The notes beneath the pieces are model-generated. The model saw only the letters and a program-made list of their open reading frames with translations, did no database searches and was not told the origin of the DNA. DNA of 64,000 nucleotides from assembly GCF_029850875.1 (NCBI RefSeq), contig NZ_JAOVAM010000008.1, positions 1 to 64,000 on the forward strand, read 5' to 3'. The stretch comes from Rothia similimucilaginosa. GTDB taxonomy: Bacteria; Actinomycetota; Actinomycetes; Actinomycetales; Micrococcaceae. This document shows, piece after piece, positions 54,856 through 63,576 of the stretch. Position 1 is the first letter of the stretch. The number at the start of each line of letters is the position of its first letter. A program made the translations under genes and the position numbers.

Positions 54856-54928
54856 TCCCCCGTAGCTCAATTGGCAGAGCATTCGACTGTTAATCGAAGG
54901 GTTACTGGTTCGAGTCCAGTCGGGGGAG
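54856..54928 (+). tRNA. tRNA-Asn (GUU)
   Basis: A 73-nt cloverleaf: acceptor TCCCCCG/CGGGGGA, D-arm GCTC...GAGC, anticodon stem TTCGA/TCGAA with loop CTGTTAA (anticodon GTT), T-arm ACTGG-TTCGAGT-CCAGT, discriminator G. CCA is not encoded (CA follows). A terminator lies 9 bp downstream. Confidence 0.96.
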
Positions 54929-55346
54929 CAAATAGTGAAAGCCTCAGAATAAAGTTCTGAGGCTTTTCCATTTTCCCGACGGGACTCCAGCGCAGTAACC
55001 ACTCGGCGAGAACCACTCGGCGAGGCAACGATGCTTCACCCTGCAAAAATGTGAAGTCTAACGCATAGGAAAGTTCCCCACTTACACGCCACGCATCCAC
55101 CCAGCGCGTAGCGGGGGAGTGGTCGGTCAGCATCCTCTTGCGCCTGCTCCAGAGCAAATCCGTAGCGCAACCAAACCCAGAAAGCTACGCCTGTAGCTCA
55201 ACACAATCTCCAGAAAGTCGAAAATACCTGAAGAGATAGTATAAAACCGCACTCAAACGGTCATCCAGAGATGGAATAAGGGGCTAAACTATAGGAGGTG
55301 GAGTGCGAAAAAGAAGCCTCCAAAAACACGTCACGGAGAGGTGGTC
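54929..55346. other. Intergenic region after tRNA-Asn
   Basis: Apart from the terminator at its left end and presumed promoter sequence for the holin-like gene near 55240-55300 (TAGTATAAAAC, CTATAGGAGG), no feature or convincing ORF is visible. Confidence 0.5.
54938..54968 (+). terminator. Terminator of tRNA-Asn
   Basis: AAAGCCTCAGAA and TTCTGAGGCTTTT form a 12-bp stem with a 5-nt loop and a T-run. Confidence 0.85.
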
Positions 55347-56219
55347 ATGACCACTACTACTAATCCTAAGGCACCTAAGGGTTTCTTTGCTGGCATCAGC
55401 GGGATTAAGTCCGGCGTCGCGAACATCATCGACGCTGGCAAAACCTTCAAGACCCTTGGACCCAGCCAGGTTAAGGACGAAATCCAGATTGCAAAACACG
55501 AGCTGAAGACCAAGGGTATCGCCGTTGGTAAGGGTGCGGCCTTCTTCGGTGTAGCAGCAGTCTTCGGTCTGTTCCTGATCATTGCCCTGGTTGCTGCAGC
55601 AATCCTCGGTCTCGGCACCGTCATGCCCTACTGGGCATCCGCGCTGGTCTTCGCCCTCATCTTCCTCATCGTCCTGGCAATCTGTGCCCTGGTCGGTCTG
55701 AAGAAGGTCAAGGCGCAGCTGCCGTTCAAGCCCGAATCCGCAATCTTCGGTCTGCTCTTCGACCTCGGCGTACTCAAGGAAGGTACCGCCATGTCCGCTG
55801 AGCGCCTGAAGAAGGAACAGGCAGAGCGTGCAGAGCAGAAGGCTAAGGAAGCTGAAGAAGCAGCAGAACGCGCACGTCAGGAAGCTGAAGAGCGTAAGGC
55901 ACGCGGTGAGGAAGAGCCCAAGCCGCCGACCTTCGAAGAGCTCAAGCAGCGCACCGCAGAGCGTCGCCAGCACCTGGCAGCCTTGCGCGACGACCTGCAG
56001 TCCTACACCGGCGACGTTCAGAACAACACCGAGCAGGCTCTGGATGCTCTCAAGGCAGTCCCCTCCGAGGTTGCTGCAGGTGCAGCAGCTACCGGTCGTG
56101 GCCTGGCAGAGAACGTGCGCAAGCCCGAGGTTTTGCAGGCACGCTGGAAGTCTTTCGCAGTACTGGGTGCATCCATTGCAACCGTCCTGCACTTCCTGAA
56201 CCGCCTGGTTCGCCGCTAA
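55347..56219 (+). CDS. Phage holin family-like (DUF1469) membrane protein with charged coiled-coil tail
   Basis: A 290-residue protein with an N-terminal amphipathic region (SQVKDEIQIAKHELKTKGIAVGKGAA) and two adjacent membrane helices (FFGVAAVFGLFLIIALVAAAILGLG and WASALVFALIFLIVLAICALVGLKK, split by a TVMPYW turn). This is the pattern of the actinobacterial Phage_holin_3_6 family. Unlike short family members it continues with a strongly charged Glu/Ala/Lys coiled coil (about 150-200) and a C-terminal hydrophobic end. These are chromosomal envelope proteins of unknown role, not phage lysis proteins; no phage genes are nearby. ATG 55347 is preceded by GGAGAGG; GTG 55341 is in frame but too close to it. 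Confidence 0.75.
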   Translation: MTTTTNPKAPKGFFAGISGIKSGVANIIDAGKTFKTLGPSQVKDEIQIAKHELKTKGIAVGKGAAFFGVAAVFGLFLIIALVAAAILGLGTVMPYWASALVFALIFLIVLAICALVGLKKVKAQLPFKPESAIFGLLFDLGVLKEGTAMSAERLKKEQAERAEQKAKEAEEAAERARQEAEERKARGEEEPKPPTFEELKQRTAERRQHLAALRDDLQSYTGDVQNNTEQALDALKAVPSEVAAGAAATGRGLAENVRKPEVLQARWKSFAVLGASIATVLHFLNRLVRR

Positions 56220-56267
56220 TAAAGACCGTTTGCCGCTCAAACCGGCATAGGTTTAATGCCAAGCGTC

Positions 56268-56299
56268 CAAACGCCCCGATGAGTACATCGGGGCGTTTG
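56268..56299 (+). terminator. Terminator of the holin-like gene
   Basis: CAAACGCCCCGATG and CATCGGGGCGTTTG form a perfect 14-bp stem with a 4-nt loop. Confidence 0.8.
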
Positions 56300-56531
56300 C
56301 GCGTCTTGGGTAAATTGAGGGCACCTGGCCGGACGGGAGGTTTAGAGGCAACTCCCAGCCAAACCCTCCCTCCATGAATCGGAGAAGGACGCAGCTCACA
56401 GGTAGAATAGACAAGTGCTATACGTACTGGACCCACCCGGTTCACGCGACAGGCAGAGGTAGAAGCGGCGCACCGTCGCACCCGAAACCCCAAAGTCACC
56501 GACACGCTACACCCCGATGAGGAGCCCCGTC

Positions 56532-57737
56532 ATGGAACAGGCAAAGACGATTCTGATTGGCGCAGAAACCTACCCGCCGGACATTAACGGTGCAGCACAA
56601 TTCGGTCACCGCCTCGCCACCTCCATGCTCAAGCGCGGCCACTCCGTACACGTAGTCGCAGCCAGCCCTATCCCCGGCCCCAGCTACCGCACCGAAGTAG
56701 AGGGCGGTATCGTTGAGCACCGCCTGCGCTCGCATCTGCCCCCGACCCACGAGACGAACCGCATCTGCCTGCCCTGGGAGATTTGGTCCGAGGTCGGCGC
56801 AATCCTCGATGAGGTCCGCCCGGATGTGGTGCACGTGCAGTGCCACTACATTATTGGTCGTGCCCTTATCTTTCAGGCGAAGCGTCGCGGTATCCGCGTC
56901 ATCTCCACGAACCACTTCATGCCGGCGAACCTTGACCCGTTCCTGCCCTTCCCCTCCGCAGTGAAGCGTGTGATTGAGAAGATCACCTGGAGGGACATGC
57001 GTTTCTGCTTCTCCCAGACCGCCGTCGTTACCACCCCCACCCAGATTGGTGCAGATGCGATGCGCGACCTGGGCCATTTTAATCGCCCCGTTATGCCCGT
57101 TTCTAACGGTATTGAGATTAGCGACTACGAGCTGGCTGAGGGCGCTGACGCTGGCAAGGTTCCGGGTGAGCTGCGTATCGCCTTCGTGGGTCGCCTGGCT
57201 GAAGAGAAGAATGTGGACGTGCTGATCGAGGCGCTCTCCCTGCTGCCGGATACTCTCGAGCACGTCGTGCTGGATATCGCCGGTGGCGGCGAGCTGCGTG
57301 AGGCTCTCGAACAGAAGGCGCACGATTGCGGCGTGTTCGACCGCGTGATTTTCCGCGGCTTCGTTCCGGATGAGCGTCTGCCCGAGGTGTACCAGATGGC
57401 TGATGTGTTTTGCCAGCCCGGTACCGCCGAACTGCAGTCCCTGGTTTCCCTGGAGGCGATGAGCGCCTCCACCCCCGTGGTTCTCGCGAATGCGCTGGCT
57501 CTGCCGCACCTGGTGGAGGATGGTGTGAACGGCTACCTCTTCGAACCCAATAACGCTCAGGATTTGGCCAAGAAGCTGGAGGCTGTGCTCTCCCTGCCCG
57601 CCGCTGAGCGTGAGCAGATGGGTCGTGAGTCCCACCGCATCGTGGGCTTCCACAGCGCTGAGAACACCTGGCGCACCTTCGAGGAGCTGTACGTGAGGGA
57701 CGCTCCGTACCAGCGTTACCTGGACTCGCGACGCTAA
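56532..57737 (+). CDS. GT4 family glycosyltransferase (diacylglycerol glycosyltransferase-like)
   Basis: A 401-residue GT-B glycosyltransferase. The N-terminal domain begins GAETYPPDINGAAQFGHRLATSMLKRGHSVHVVA (abridged: YPPDINGAAQ...RGHSV), an acceptor-binding pattern seen in GT4 enzymes that add sugars to diacylglycerol or phosphatidylinositol. The C-terminal domain has IAFVGRLAEEKNVDVLIEAL, VIFRGFVPDERLPEVYQMADVF and the E-x7-E motif region TAELQSLVSLEAMSASTPVV. It has no membrane helix. A role in glycolipid or lipoglycan synthesis in the membrane is likely, but the donor and acceptor are not determined by sequence. I chose ATG 56532, 8 nt after GAGGAG; ATG 56517 is in frame just before it. 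Confidence 0.85.
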   Translation: MEQAKTILIGAETYPPDINGAAQFGHRLATSMLKRGHSVHVVAASPIPGPSYRTEVEGGIVEHRLRSHLPPTHETNRICLPWEIWSEVGAILDEVRPDVVHVQCHYIIGRALIFQAKRRGIRVISTNHFMPANLDPFLPFPSAVKRVIEKITWRDMRFCFSQTAVVTTPTQIGADAMRDLGHFNRPVMPVSNGIEISDYELAEGADAGKVPGELRIAFVGRLAEEKNVDVLIEALSLLPDTLEHVVLDIAGGGELREALEQKAHDCGVFDRVIFRGFVPDERLPEVYQMADVFCQPGTAELQSLVSLEAMSASTPVVLANALALPHLVEDGVNGYLFEPNNAQDLAKKLEAVLSLPAAEREQMGRESHRIVGFHSAENTWRTFEELYVRDAPYQRYLDSRR

Positions 57738-57846
57738 GCTTCTCTAGCCCTTGAGCGGCGGATTGAGTATTTTTCGTTCTCAGTCGCTGTTCAGGTATTC
57801 TAGAGGATGGTGCTGGCGCCCATTGTGCGCCATCACTGCACCGGAT

Positions 57847-57920
<74 letters not shown>

Positions 57921-57922
57921 CT

Positions 57923-57968
57923 GCCCCGCCCGTCGACTTCACCCACTTGTCGGCGGGCGGGGCTTTTT
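57923..57968 (+). terminator. Terminator of the tRNA (CAU) gene
   Basis: GCCCCGCCCGTCGAC pairs with GTCGGCGGGCGGGGC (one G-U), followed by TTTTT. Confidence 0.85.
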
Positions 57969-58189
57969 CGCACCCTCTTTTCGTGCTTTTGTCGTGCTCT
58001 CAGGGCGCCTATTTTCATGCATGGAGTGCATCAATGGTGATGAAAATGGGTAAATGACGAACGAAGACGCATCATAGCGTTCAATACGGTAGGGTTGAAA
58101 AGTCTTGTCACGAAAGACAGGGAGATACCGCAGGTAGAAGCTAATTCTGCCGGCGATATTGCTTCCACACACCATACGAGAGGATCTCA

Positions 58190-59146
58190 ATGTCGGAGAA
58201 CACTCCCAACAACCAGTCGCAGGGTGCATCTGCAGTCGGTGGTTACGGCTATGATCCCGGCGTGCGTCCCGCGCAGGACGCTTCGCTGCCTGCTCAGCCG
58301 GGTAAGGCAGCTCAGGTGAGCCAGCAGGGTAATGCTACTCAGCCTGCCGTGCCGCTAGCACCTCAGCAGCCCGTCCATCCGCAGCAGGTACCTCACCCCG
58401 CTCAGGTAAATGCTAATGCACAGCCGAGTGCTGAGGCTCAGACAGCCCCCGCACAGCCTGGTCAGCCTGCACAACCGGTATATGCTGCTACCGGGCCGGA
58501 TCCTTTTATGAAAGCTTTGAGTGCTACATGGGACGCTTTTCAGGATGTCTTTGCTGGTAAGCCTGGCCCGGCTCACGCCCGTTTGGAGGCTTCCGGTCTA
58601 TGGGGCTGGGTAATTCCTGTCTTTCTGCAAGCCATCGTTGCTGCCTTCTTCCTTACCCAGCTTCTGCTGGGATTCCTCAAATTTATGTTCCGCGATGCTT
58701 ACAGCTTTATGACCGCTAAGATTACCTTCGGTCAGCTCTTCCTCGTTTTTCTGGGACTCCTCGTAATCTCAGCTGTAGTGTTGATTCTGCGTGGAGTACA
58801 GATTATGCTGACTGCTCGCACAGGCAAGGTTCCGGTTACATTTGCTTCCTCGATGCAAGTAGTAGCGGTGTCGACTCTGACTGTAGCCCCTACGTATATT
58901 GTATTGAGCCTTGTAGCTCTCTTCATGCGTGGAATCAGTAGCAACGAAGGGTTCGGTTTTATCTTCGTACTGCTGGGGCTGTTGCTAGCTTTCGCTGTTT
59001 TCTCTGGTGAGGCCCTCGTCTACCTTGGTTTGAATCGTCTGGGTCGTTTCGTGAAGTCCCCGATTATCATGCACGCGACGCTGAGCACAGCATGGGTACT
59101 TGCCGTCATGCTTGTGTACTTCATCAGCTACCGACTGGTGAGTTAG
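58190..59146 (+). CDS. Five-TM membrane protein with Pro/Gln-rich cytosolic tail (Yip1-like)
   Basis: A 318-residue protein of unknown function. Residues 1-105 are low-complexity, rich in Pro, Gln and Ala (AQTAPAQPGQPAQPVYAATGP), probably cytosolic. Five membrane helices follow, including WGWVIPVFLQAIVAAFFL, FGQLFLVFLGLLVISAVVLIL and IIMHATLSTAWVLAVMLVYFI, in the spacing of bacterial Yip1-domain proteins. The Yip1 call is tentative. The next gene begins 10 bp downstream and encodes a large envelope protein with a similar Pro/Gln-rich cytosolic tail, so the two look like one operon and perhaps one complex. Confidence 0.65.
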   Translation: MSENTPNNQSQGASAVGGYGYDPGVRPAQDASLPAQPGKAAQVSQQGNATQPAVPLAPQQPVHPQQVPHPAQVNANAQPSAEAQTAPAQPGQPAQPVYAATGPDPFMKALSATWDAFQDVFAGKPGPAHARLEASGLWGWVIPVFLQAIVAAFFLTQLLLGFLKFMFRDAYSFMTAKITFGQLFLVFLGLLVISAVVLILRGVQIMLTARTGKVPVTFASSMQVVAVSTLTVAPTYIVLSLVALFMRGISSNEGFGFIFVLLGLLLAFAVFSGEALVYLGLNRLGRFVKSPIIMHATLSTAWVLAVMLVYFISYRLVS

Positions 59147-59156
59147 GGAGATATAC

Positions 59157-61346
59157 GTGCAGACTTTGAATTACTCTGTGAAACCTGACAGTCACCAGCG
59201 TTGGATATTCTTGGCGGTTCTGCTGACCATTGCCGCCCTGATCCTGAGCGCCTGCGGTGCTAAGATTGAGACCCAGCTTGGTCTTGAGAATGCTGAGAAG
59301 GGTACACGCACCATGCTGGTTTCTTTCGATATGAAGGACAACAAGGACAAGATTAAAGGTGGCGCCCAGGCGCTGGATGCGTCCGTGCGTAAACACCTGC
59401 CTGAGGGCCTGGAGTACGGTGGTATTCAGTCTGAGGGTGGCAAGGCACGTGCGACCTTCACCATTCCCTTCTCCTCTGTGGACGAGTACCGTACCAAGGT
59501 CGCTTCTATCCTGAAGGCTGCTGGTTCCAGTGCTACCCCGCAGATTAGCATCGTCAACTCTGACCAGGGTCTGGTACAGGGTATTCAGGTGAAGGAAAAC
59601 TTCAGCTCGAAAGACTTGCTGGACTGGCTCCCGGAAGCTCTTGTTGTTGATGGTGTGATTGATTCCTCCCAGAAGAACAGTGTGTTCAACAGCAGCGGCA
59701 GCGAAACCACTGTGAAGTTTGGCGAGAAGAAAGTGAAGAACTCCGGCGGCTCCACCATTTCTGCGAAGGACGTCCAGGACCGCGGCTTCAAGGCTGTATT
59801 CATGGATATCAACGAGAAGGATGGCGGTTACTCTGTTATGGTTTCCTTCTCGGCCAAGGAAATTATGAATAGCGAAACTTCCTCTGCAGTGGATGCCTAC
59901 CTGAATCAGGTCAAGCCTGAAGGCGCTGAGCTGAAGAAGGGGCTGGATTCTTCTGAAGCGAGGGGTTACGCTCCTTCCGCATCAACCAACGCTGCTAAGG
60001 AAGAAATTGGTCGCACCCTGATCTTCCAGGCTTCCTCTTCGCAGGACCTGAGCGATAAGCTCAAGAAGATTTTTGGTGCAAGCAGCTCTGATTTGTCCTT
60101 TAGCCGTGAAGTAACCGAGAAGGACGGATCTTTCAAGGTTGAGAAGACCATCTCGGGTACTCTGGATTGCTCCCTGCTGTGCTCCCCGGAGGGTCAGGGT
60201 ATGACCCTTACGATGAAGGAGAGCGAGGACCGCCGCTACGAGCCTAACTACAGCCGACGCGATAGTAACTCTTCCAGCTCGAACAATAGGATTCTCGCGG
60301 TTAACCTTGTTTCTTCGCGCCAGATTGAGATGAAGAGTATGAAGGTGGTTACTTCCCTGGGCCTGGACGGTTCCATGGAAGCGCGTTTCCTCTACGCATT
60401 CCCGACCGAGGATGTTTCGGGCGCTGAGCAGAAGCTCAAGGACGTTTTCGCAGGCGGTAGCAATGACGAGACCGAGGTCCGTCAGGACGGTGGCGCCACC
60501 ATCGTGAGCGTGAAGGTTCGCGGTAAGGACCAGAACGAGTTCAACCAGCGTTTGAACGGGTACCTGCCCGATTCGAAGGTGACCGTCACCCGCCCCGGTG
60601 GCTACCACCCCTTCGGCTCCGACTACATTGTGACCCCTGAGATTAAGCTCTCTTCGAAGCTGGGTAGCTACTACTCGGCTCCCTTCGAGTTCACCTTCAA
60701 GGCACCGACTTTCTCCTCGTTGGACCAGCAGAAGGTAGATGCCGCGAACAGCATCGCGAAGAACTCTCAGCATGTGCAGCTCACCGTGAATGGTGGCGAG
60801 CTGAGCGTCAAGACTGACCGCGGTGTCAGTAGCACCTCCGGTCTGACTGTTCCGGCGTCCGGTCTGAGCATGATTGACGTGATTGTGGATGCAATCATTG
60901 TGGGTCTGCTGCTGCTCATCTTGGTTCTGCTCTTCGTCTTCCGCAAGAAGATTGCGGCGGCTCGTGCGAAGGGCCGTGAGCGTCGTGCCGCTTCGGCGGC
61001 AGCCCTTGGTGCTGCGGCGGGTGTTGCGACCGGTTACGGTGCAACCCAGGCTGATGTACAGAACGGCTATCCGGCACAGGGTGGCTACGCTGGTCAGCCC
61101 GGTTACCCTGCGCAGAACACTGCCTATACTGTGGGTGATGACTCGCCGACTCAGGTGTTCACTCCGCAGCAGGGCTTAAACTACGGTGAGACTGAACCGA
61201 CCAAGGCAATGCCCGCGTACGATGCGCACGCAGCACATGCAGCGCAGCCGGTTCAGCCCGGTCAGACTGCTCAGCAGCCTGCACATCCCAACCAGTCGGT
61301 ACAGCTGAACCAGTTCGGTGCTGATGACGGTGACATCCTCCAGTAA
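59157..61346 (+). CDS. Large extracytoplasmic lipobox/TM protein with Pro/Gln-rich tail
   Basis: A 729-residue protein I cannot assign with confidence. A signal segment WIFLAVLLTIAALILSAC ends in a lipobox (Cys 33). About 540 extracytoplasmic residues follow. They contain two or three related alpha/beta segments (VRKHLPEGLEYGGIQSEGG..., VDAYLNQVKPEGAELKKG and FNQRLNGYLPDSKVTVTRPG), somewhat like the LppM family of mycobacteria. One membrane helix (about 573-597, IVDAIIVGLLLLILVLLFVF) precedes a basic RKKIAAARAKGRERR stretch and a ~110-residue cytosolic tail rich in Gly, Tyr, Pro and Gln (HAAQPVQPGQTAQQPAHP). A lipid anchor plus a C-terminal helix is unusual. The start is GTG at 59157, with GGAG 6 nt upstream. 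Confidence 0.65.
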   Translation: MQTLNYSVKPDSHQRWIFLAVLLTIAALILSACGAKIETQLGLENAEKGTRTMLVSFDMKDNKDKIKGGAQALDASVRKHLPEGLEYGGIQSEGGKARATFTIPFSSVDEYRTKVASILKAAGSSATPQISIVNSDQGLVQGIQVKENFSSKDLLDWLPEALVVDGVIDSSQKNSVFNSSGSETTVKFGEKKVKNSGGSTISAKDVQDRGFKAVFMDINEKDGGYSVMVSFSAKEIMNSETSSAVDAYLNQVKPEGAELKKGLDSSEARGYAPSASTNAAKEEIGRTLIFQASSSQDLSDKLKKIFGASSSDLSFSREVTEKDGSFKVEKTISGTLDCSLLCSPEGQGMTLTMKESEDRRYEPNYSRRDSNSSSSNNRILAVNLVSSRQIEMKSMKVVTSLGLDGSMEARFLYAFPTEDVSGAEQKLKDVFAGGSNDETEVRQDGGATIVSVKVRGKDQNEFNQRLNGYLPDSKVTVTRPGGYHPFGSDYIVTPEIKLSSKLGSYYSAPFEFTFKAPTFSSLDQQKVDAANSIAKNSQHVQLTVNGGELSVKTDRGVSSTSGLTVPASGLSMIDVIVDAIIVGLLLLILVLLFVFRKKIAAARAKGRERRAASAAALGAAAGVATGYGATQADVQNGYPAQGGYAGQPGYPAQNTAYTVGDDSPTQVFTPQQGLNYGETEPTKAMPAYDAHAAHAAQPVQPGQTAQQPAHPNQSVQLNQFGADDGDILQ

Positions 61347-61394
61347 GTAGCTATCTCTAGCGCCTAGACTAGTAAGCACAACTTAGACTGGCTC

Positions 61395-61436
61395 CTGTGG
61401 CCCGTCACCTCCTTTCCCGGAGGTGACGGGCCACAG
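61395..61436. terminator. Bidirectional terminator between convergent genes
   Basis: An 18-bp perfect stem, CTGTGGCCCGTCACCTCC (61395-61412) and GGAGGTGACGGGCCACAG (61419-61436), with loop TTTCCC. Confidence 0.8.
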
Positions 61437-61477
61437 CTGTATTTGGTTCAGCTCATGCTCGGCACAAGTACCCGTGC

Positions 61478-62191
61478 CTAATATCCGCCCGGTACGGGAA
61501 GTAAAATGCTCGGCTCCTTCGACCCCAGCAGGCTCATGGGGTTGATGTACTCGGCGGTCTTGCCGCTGCCGTCCCCGCGGGCGCCTCCCTGGCGTACGCC
61601 CCAGTACAGGCACGGGGTGGAGCATCGCCGGTAGGGGCGCTCGCTGGTGCCGTCCGCCGTGACAGCGACGGTGCCGATTACCTCACCGGCTGCAACCATG
61701 GTGCCGACCGGTAATGTTTCGTCCATAGGTTCGAAGGTGCTGCGTCGCCCGTCCGGATGTGCAAGGACCAGTACTTTTCGGTTGACGACCGTGCCGCTGA
61801 AAACCACTTTCCCCGCCGCCGGTGCGTAGATGCGCCGGTCGTTCTCAGGTACGGCAAGGTCTATGCCGCGGTGCCCGGCGCTCCAGCGTTGGGCGGGCTT
61901 CTCAAAGGGGCGGATTACCCGCGGTCTGGATTCGGCGGTGGGGGAGCGGTAGCGTAGTCGGCTCGCGGTGAGTTCAACGGCGCTGGGAGCTCGCGCACTA
62001 CTGGGAACGTGCACACTTGAGGTGCCACTCTCTGTGAAACCATCCCCGTCTGTAGAACTGATCCAGCTCAAATAACCCTGACTACCCGCGTAGCCCTGCT
62101 CACCCGCACTCAGAAGTGCACCCAGCAGACAGCACACCACCAAGATCGTGTGCCGTAGCTTTCCCTCTAATGTCTTCATGTTCTGCTTCAT
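61478..62191 (-). CDS. Exported M23-family (LytM-like) protein lacking catalytic His residues
   Basis: A 237-residue protein with a signal segment (LRHTILVVCCLLGALLSAG), a Ser-rich spacer and a LytM-type barrel. The first zinc pair is visible (WSAGHRGIDLAV, H107 and D111). The expected HxH motif is replaced by PCLYWGVRQG, with Cys and Tyr (about 194 and 196) where catalytic and metal-binding His should be. It therefore probably lacks endopeptidase activity and may bind peptidoglycan or activate another hydrolase, as EnvC-like M23 proteins do. Genes of this family beside rpsB are common in Micrococcales. ATG 62191 was used; ATG 62179 is possible. Confidence 0.8.
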   Translation of the reverse strand: MKQNMKTLEGKLRHTILVVCCLLGALLSAGEQGYAGSQGYLSWISSTDGDGFTESGTSSVHVPSSARAPSAVELTASRLRYRSPTAESRPRVIRPFEKPAQRWSAGHRGIDLAVPENDRRIYAPAAGKVVFSGTVVNRKVLVLAHPDGRRSTFEPMDETLPVGTMVAAGEVIGTVAVTADGTSERPYRRCSTPCLYWGVRQGGARGDGSGKTAEYINPMSLLGSKEPSILLPVPGGY

Positions 62192-62241
62192 CTTCTGAGC
62201 ACATCACGAATTGCCCCGCCCCGCAGTGCCTCACGAAAAAT

Positions 62242-62285
62242 TGTGGATAACCCCGCCGTTGCCGCCTTAAAATCCTTTATCCACA
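62242..62285. promoter_or_regulatory. Pair of inverted consensus DnaA boxes
   Basis: TGTGGATAA (62242-62250) and TTATCCACA (62277-62285) are both exact matches to the DnaA-box consensus TTATCCACA, in opposite orientation with 26 bp between them. They lie between the M23-like gene and rpsB. They could bind DnaA for transcription control or titration; alternatively they are simply arms of an RNA hairpin. Confidence 0.5.
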
Positions 62286-62359
62286 GTGCCCCTGCACACA
62301 CCCGGCCCGCCTTCACAGGCTTTAACCCTAATCCGGCGGATTAATCGCGGAATATACGG

Positions 62360-62365
62360 TATAAT
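62360..62365 (+). promoter_or_regulatory. Consensus -10 element of the rpsB-tsf promoter
   Basis: A perfect TATAAT, 260 bp upstream of rpsB. The -35 region at 17 bp spacing (CGGATT) is poor. Confidence 0.45.
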
Positions 62366-62625
62366 GTCGTATTGCAGTGTGCCTGCGCCGGTATTCTCCC
62401 TCTTCGAGGGGATTTGCACAGCATCACTGACGACGCGCGGCGTGAGCGGCATCCTCAGACGGGGAGTCGATAAGGGACCTTCGGTCCACCCACACAGGGT
62501 GGTTAGGGCCTGAGCAAAACGGGTAACCGTGAACGCTAATCGCCGCCAGGAAAAACTGATAACTACTATGCGCGCGTTGGGCTAGCCCGAATGGGAGGTC
62601 CGCGCGGCACCACAAAGGAGACGAC

Positions 62626-63423
62626 ATGCCCGTCGTAACTATGCGTGAAATGCTGGACTCCGGCGTTCACTTCGGTCACCAGACCCGCCGTTGGAACCCC
62701 AAGATGAAGCGTTTCATCCTGACCGAGCGCAACGGCATCTACATCATCGACCTGCAGCAGTCCCTCGCCTTCATCGACAAGGCATACGAGGCTGTTAAGT
62801 CGACCGTCGCACACGGTGGCAACATCCTGTTCGTGGGTACCAAGAAGCAGGCTCAGGAAGTTATCGCTGAGCAGGCAACCCGCGTGAACATGCCCTACGT
62901 GAACCACCGCTGGCTCGGTGGTATGCTGACCAACTTCAGCACCATCTCCAAGAGCATTGAGCGCATGAAGGAACTCGAGCAGATTGACTTCGACGATGTA
63001 GCAGGTTCTCGCTACACCAAGAAGGAGCTGCTCCTTATGCGTCGCGAGTTCGAGAAGCTCGAGAAGACCCTCGGTGGTATCCGCAACCTGTCCAAGGTTC
63101 CCTCCCTCCTGTGGGTTGTTGACACCAAGAAGGAGCACCTGGCAGTTAACGAGGCTCAGAAGCTGGGCATCCCCGTTGTTGCTATCCTCGACACCAACTG
63201 CGACCCCGACGAGGTTGCTTTCCCGATCCCCGGTAACGACGACGCTATCCGCTCCGTCAACCTGCTCACCCGCGTGATTGCTGAAGCAGTGGCAGCCGGC
63301 CTGATCGAGCGCAACGCTAAGAAGAACGGCAAGGCTGAAGCAGCTGAAGAGCCCATGGCAGCTTGGGAGCGCGAGCTCCTGGAGCAGCACGAGGCTGCAC
63401 AGGCTGAAGAGGCAGCTAAGTAA
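62626..63423 (+). CDS. rpsB: 30S ribosomal protein S2
   Basis: The 265-residue S2 is a 30S head protein needed for S1 and mRNA binding. It opens [39 protein letters not shown] (abridged: [18 protein letters not shown]), continues with [23 protein letters not shown] and [22 protein letters not shown], and has [25 protein letters not shown] (abridged: DTNCDPDEV). A C-terminal Glu/Ala-rich tail is usual in actinobacteria. AAAGGAG lies 5 nt before the ATG. It is co-transcribed with tsf. Confidence 0.98.
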   Translation: MPVVTMREMLDSGVHFGHQTRRWNPKMKRFILTERNGIYIIDLQQSLAFIDKAYEAVKSTVAHGGNILFVGTKKQAQEVIAEQATRVNMPYVNHRWLGGMLTNFSTISKSIERMKELEQIDFDDVAGSRYTKKELLLMRREFEKLEKTLGGIRNLSKVPSLLWVVDTKKEHLAVNEAQKLGIPVVAILDTNCDPDEVAFPIPGNDDAIRSVNLLTRVIAEAVAAGLIERNAKKNGKAEAAEEPMAAWERELLEQHEAAQAEEAAK

Positions 63424-63480
63424 GCTTCCTTAGCCCACTAAGCTTTATGCTTTGTGGCCCCCGCCCGCGGGGACCACGTT

Positions 63481-63519
63481 CGGACGGCGCCCGCCCTGAC
63501 CTGGGCGCGGCGCCGTCCG
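63481..63519 (+). other. Hairpin between rpsB and tsf
   Basis: CGGACGGCGCC (63481-63491) pairs perfectly with GGCGCCGTCCG (63509-63519). With no U-run it is more likely a processing or partial-termination structure that sets the tsf:rpsB ratio. Confidence 0.55.
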
Positions 63520-63576
63520 CCATTTGTACCACCGGGATGTCATCCCGATTTATTACAGCAACACAAGGAGTTCACA

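Larger units (their letters stand above)
62192..62625. other. Divergent region and rpsB leader
   Basis: No gene. It contains two inverted perfect DnaA-box 9-mers (62242-62250 and 62277-62285), a consensus -10 TATAAT at 62360-62365 for rpsB and a ~255-nt leader RNA that could carry ribosomal-protein feedback structure, which I could not identify. Confidence 0.55.

Noticed and set aside
55347-56219. Holin-like gene as a sign of a prophage
   Set aside because: No endolysin, structural, integrase or terminase genes are nearby; this family is widespread as a chromosomal membrane protein in actinobacteria.
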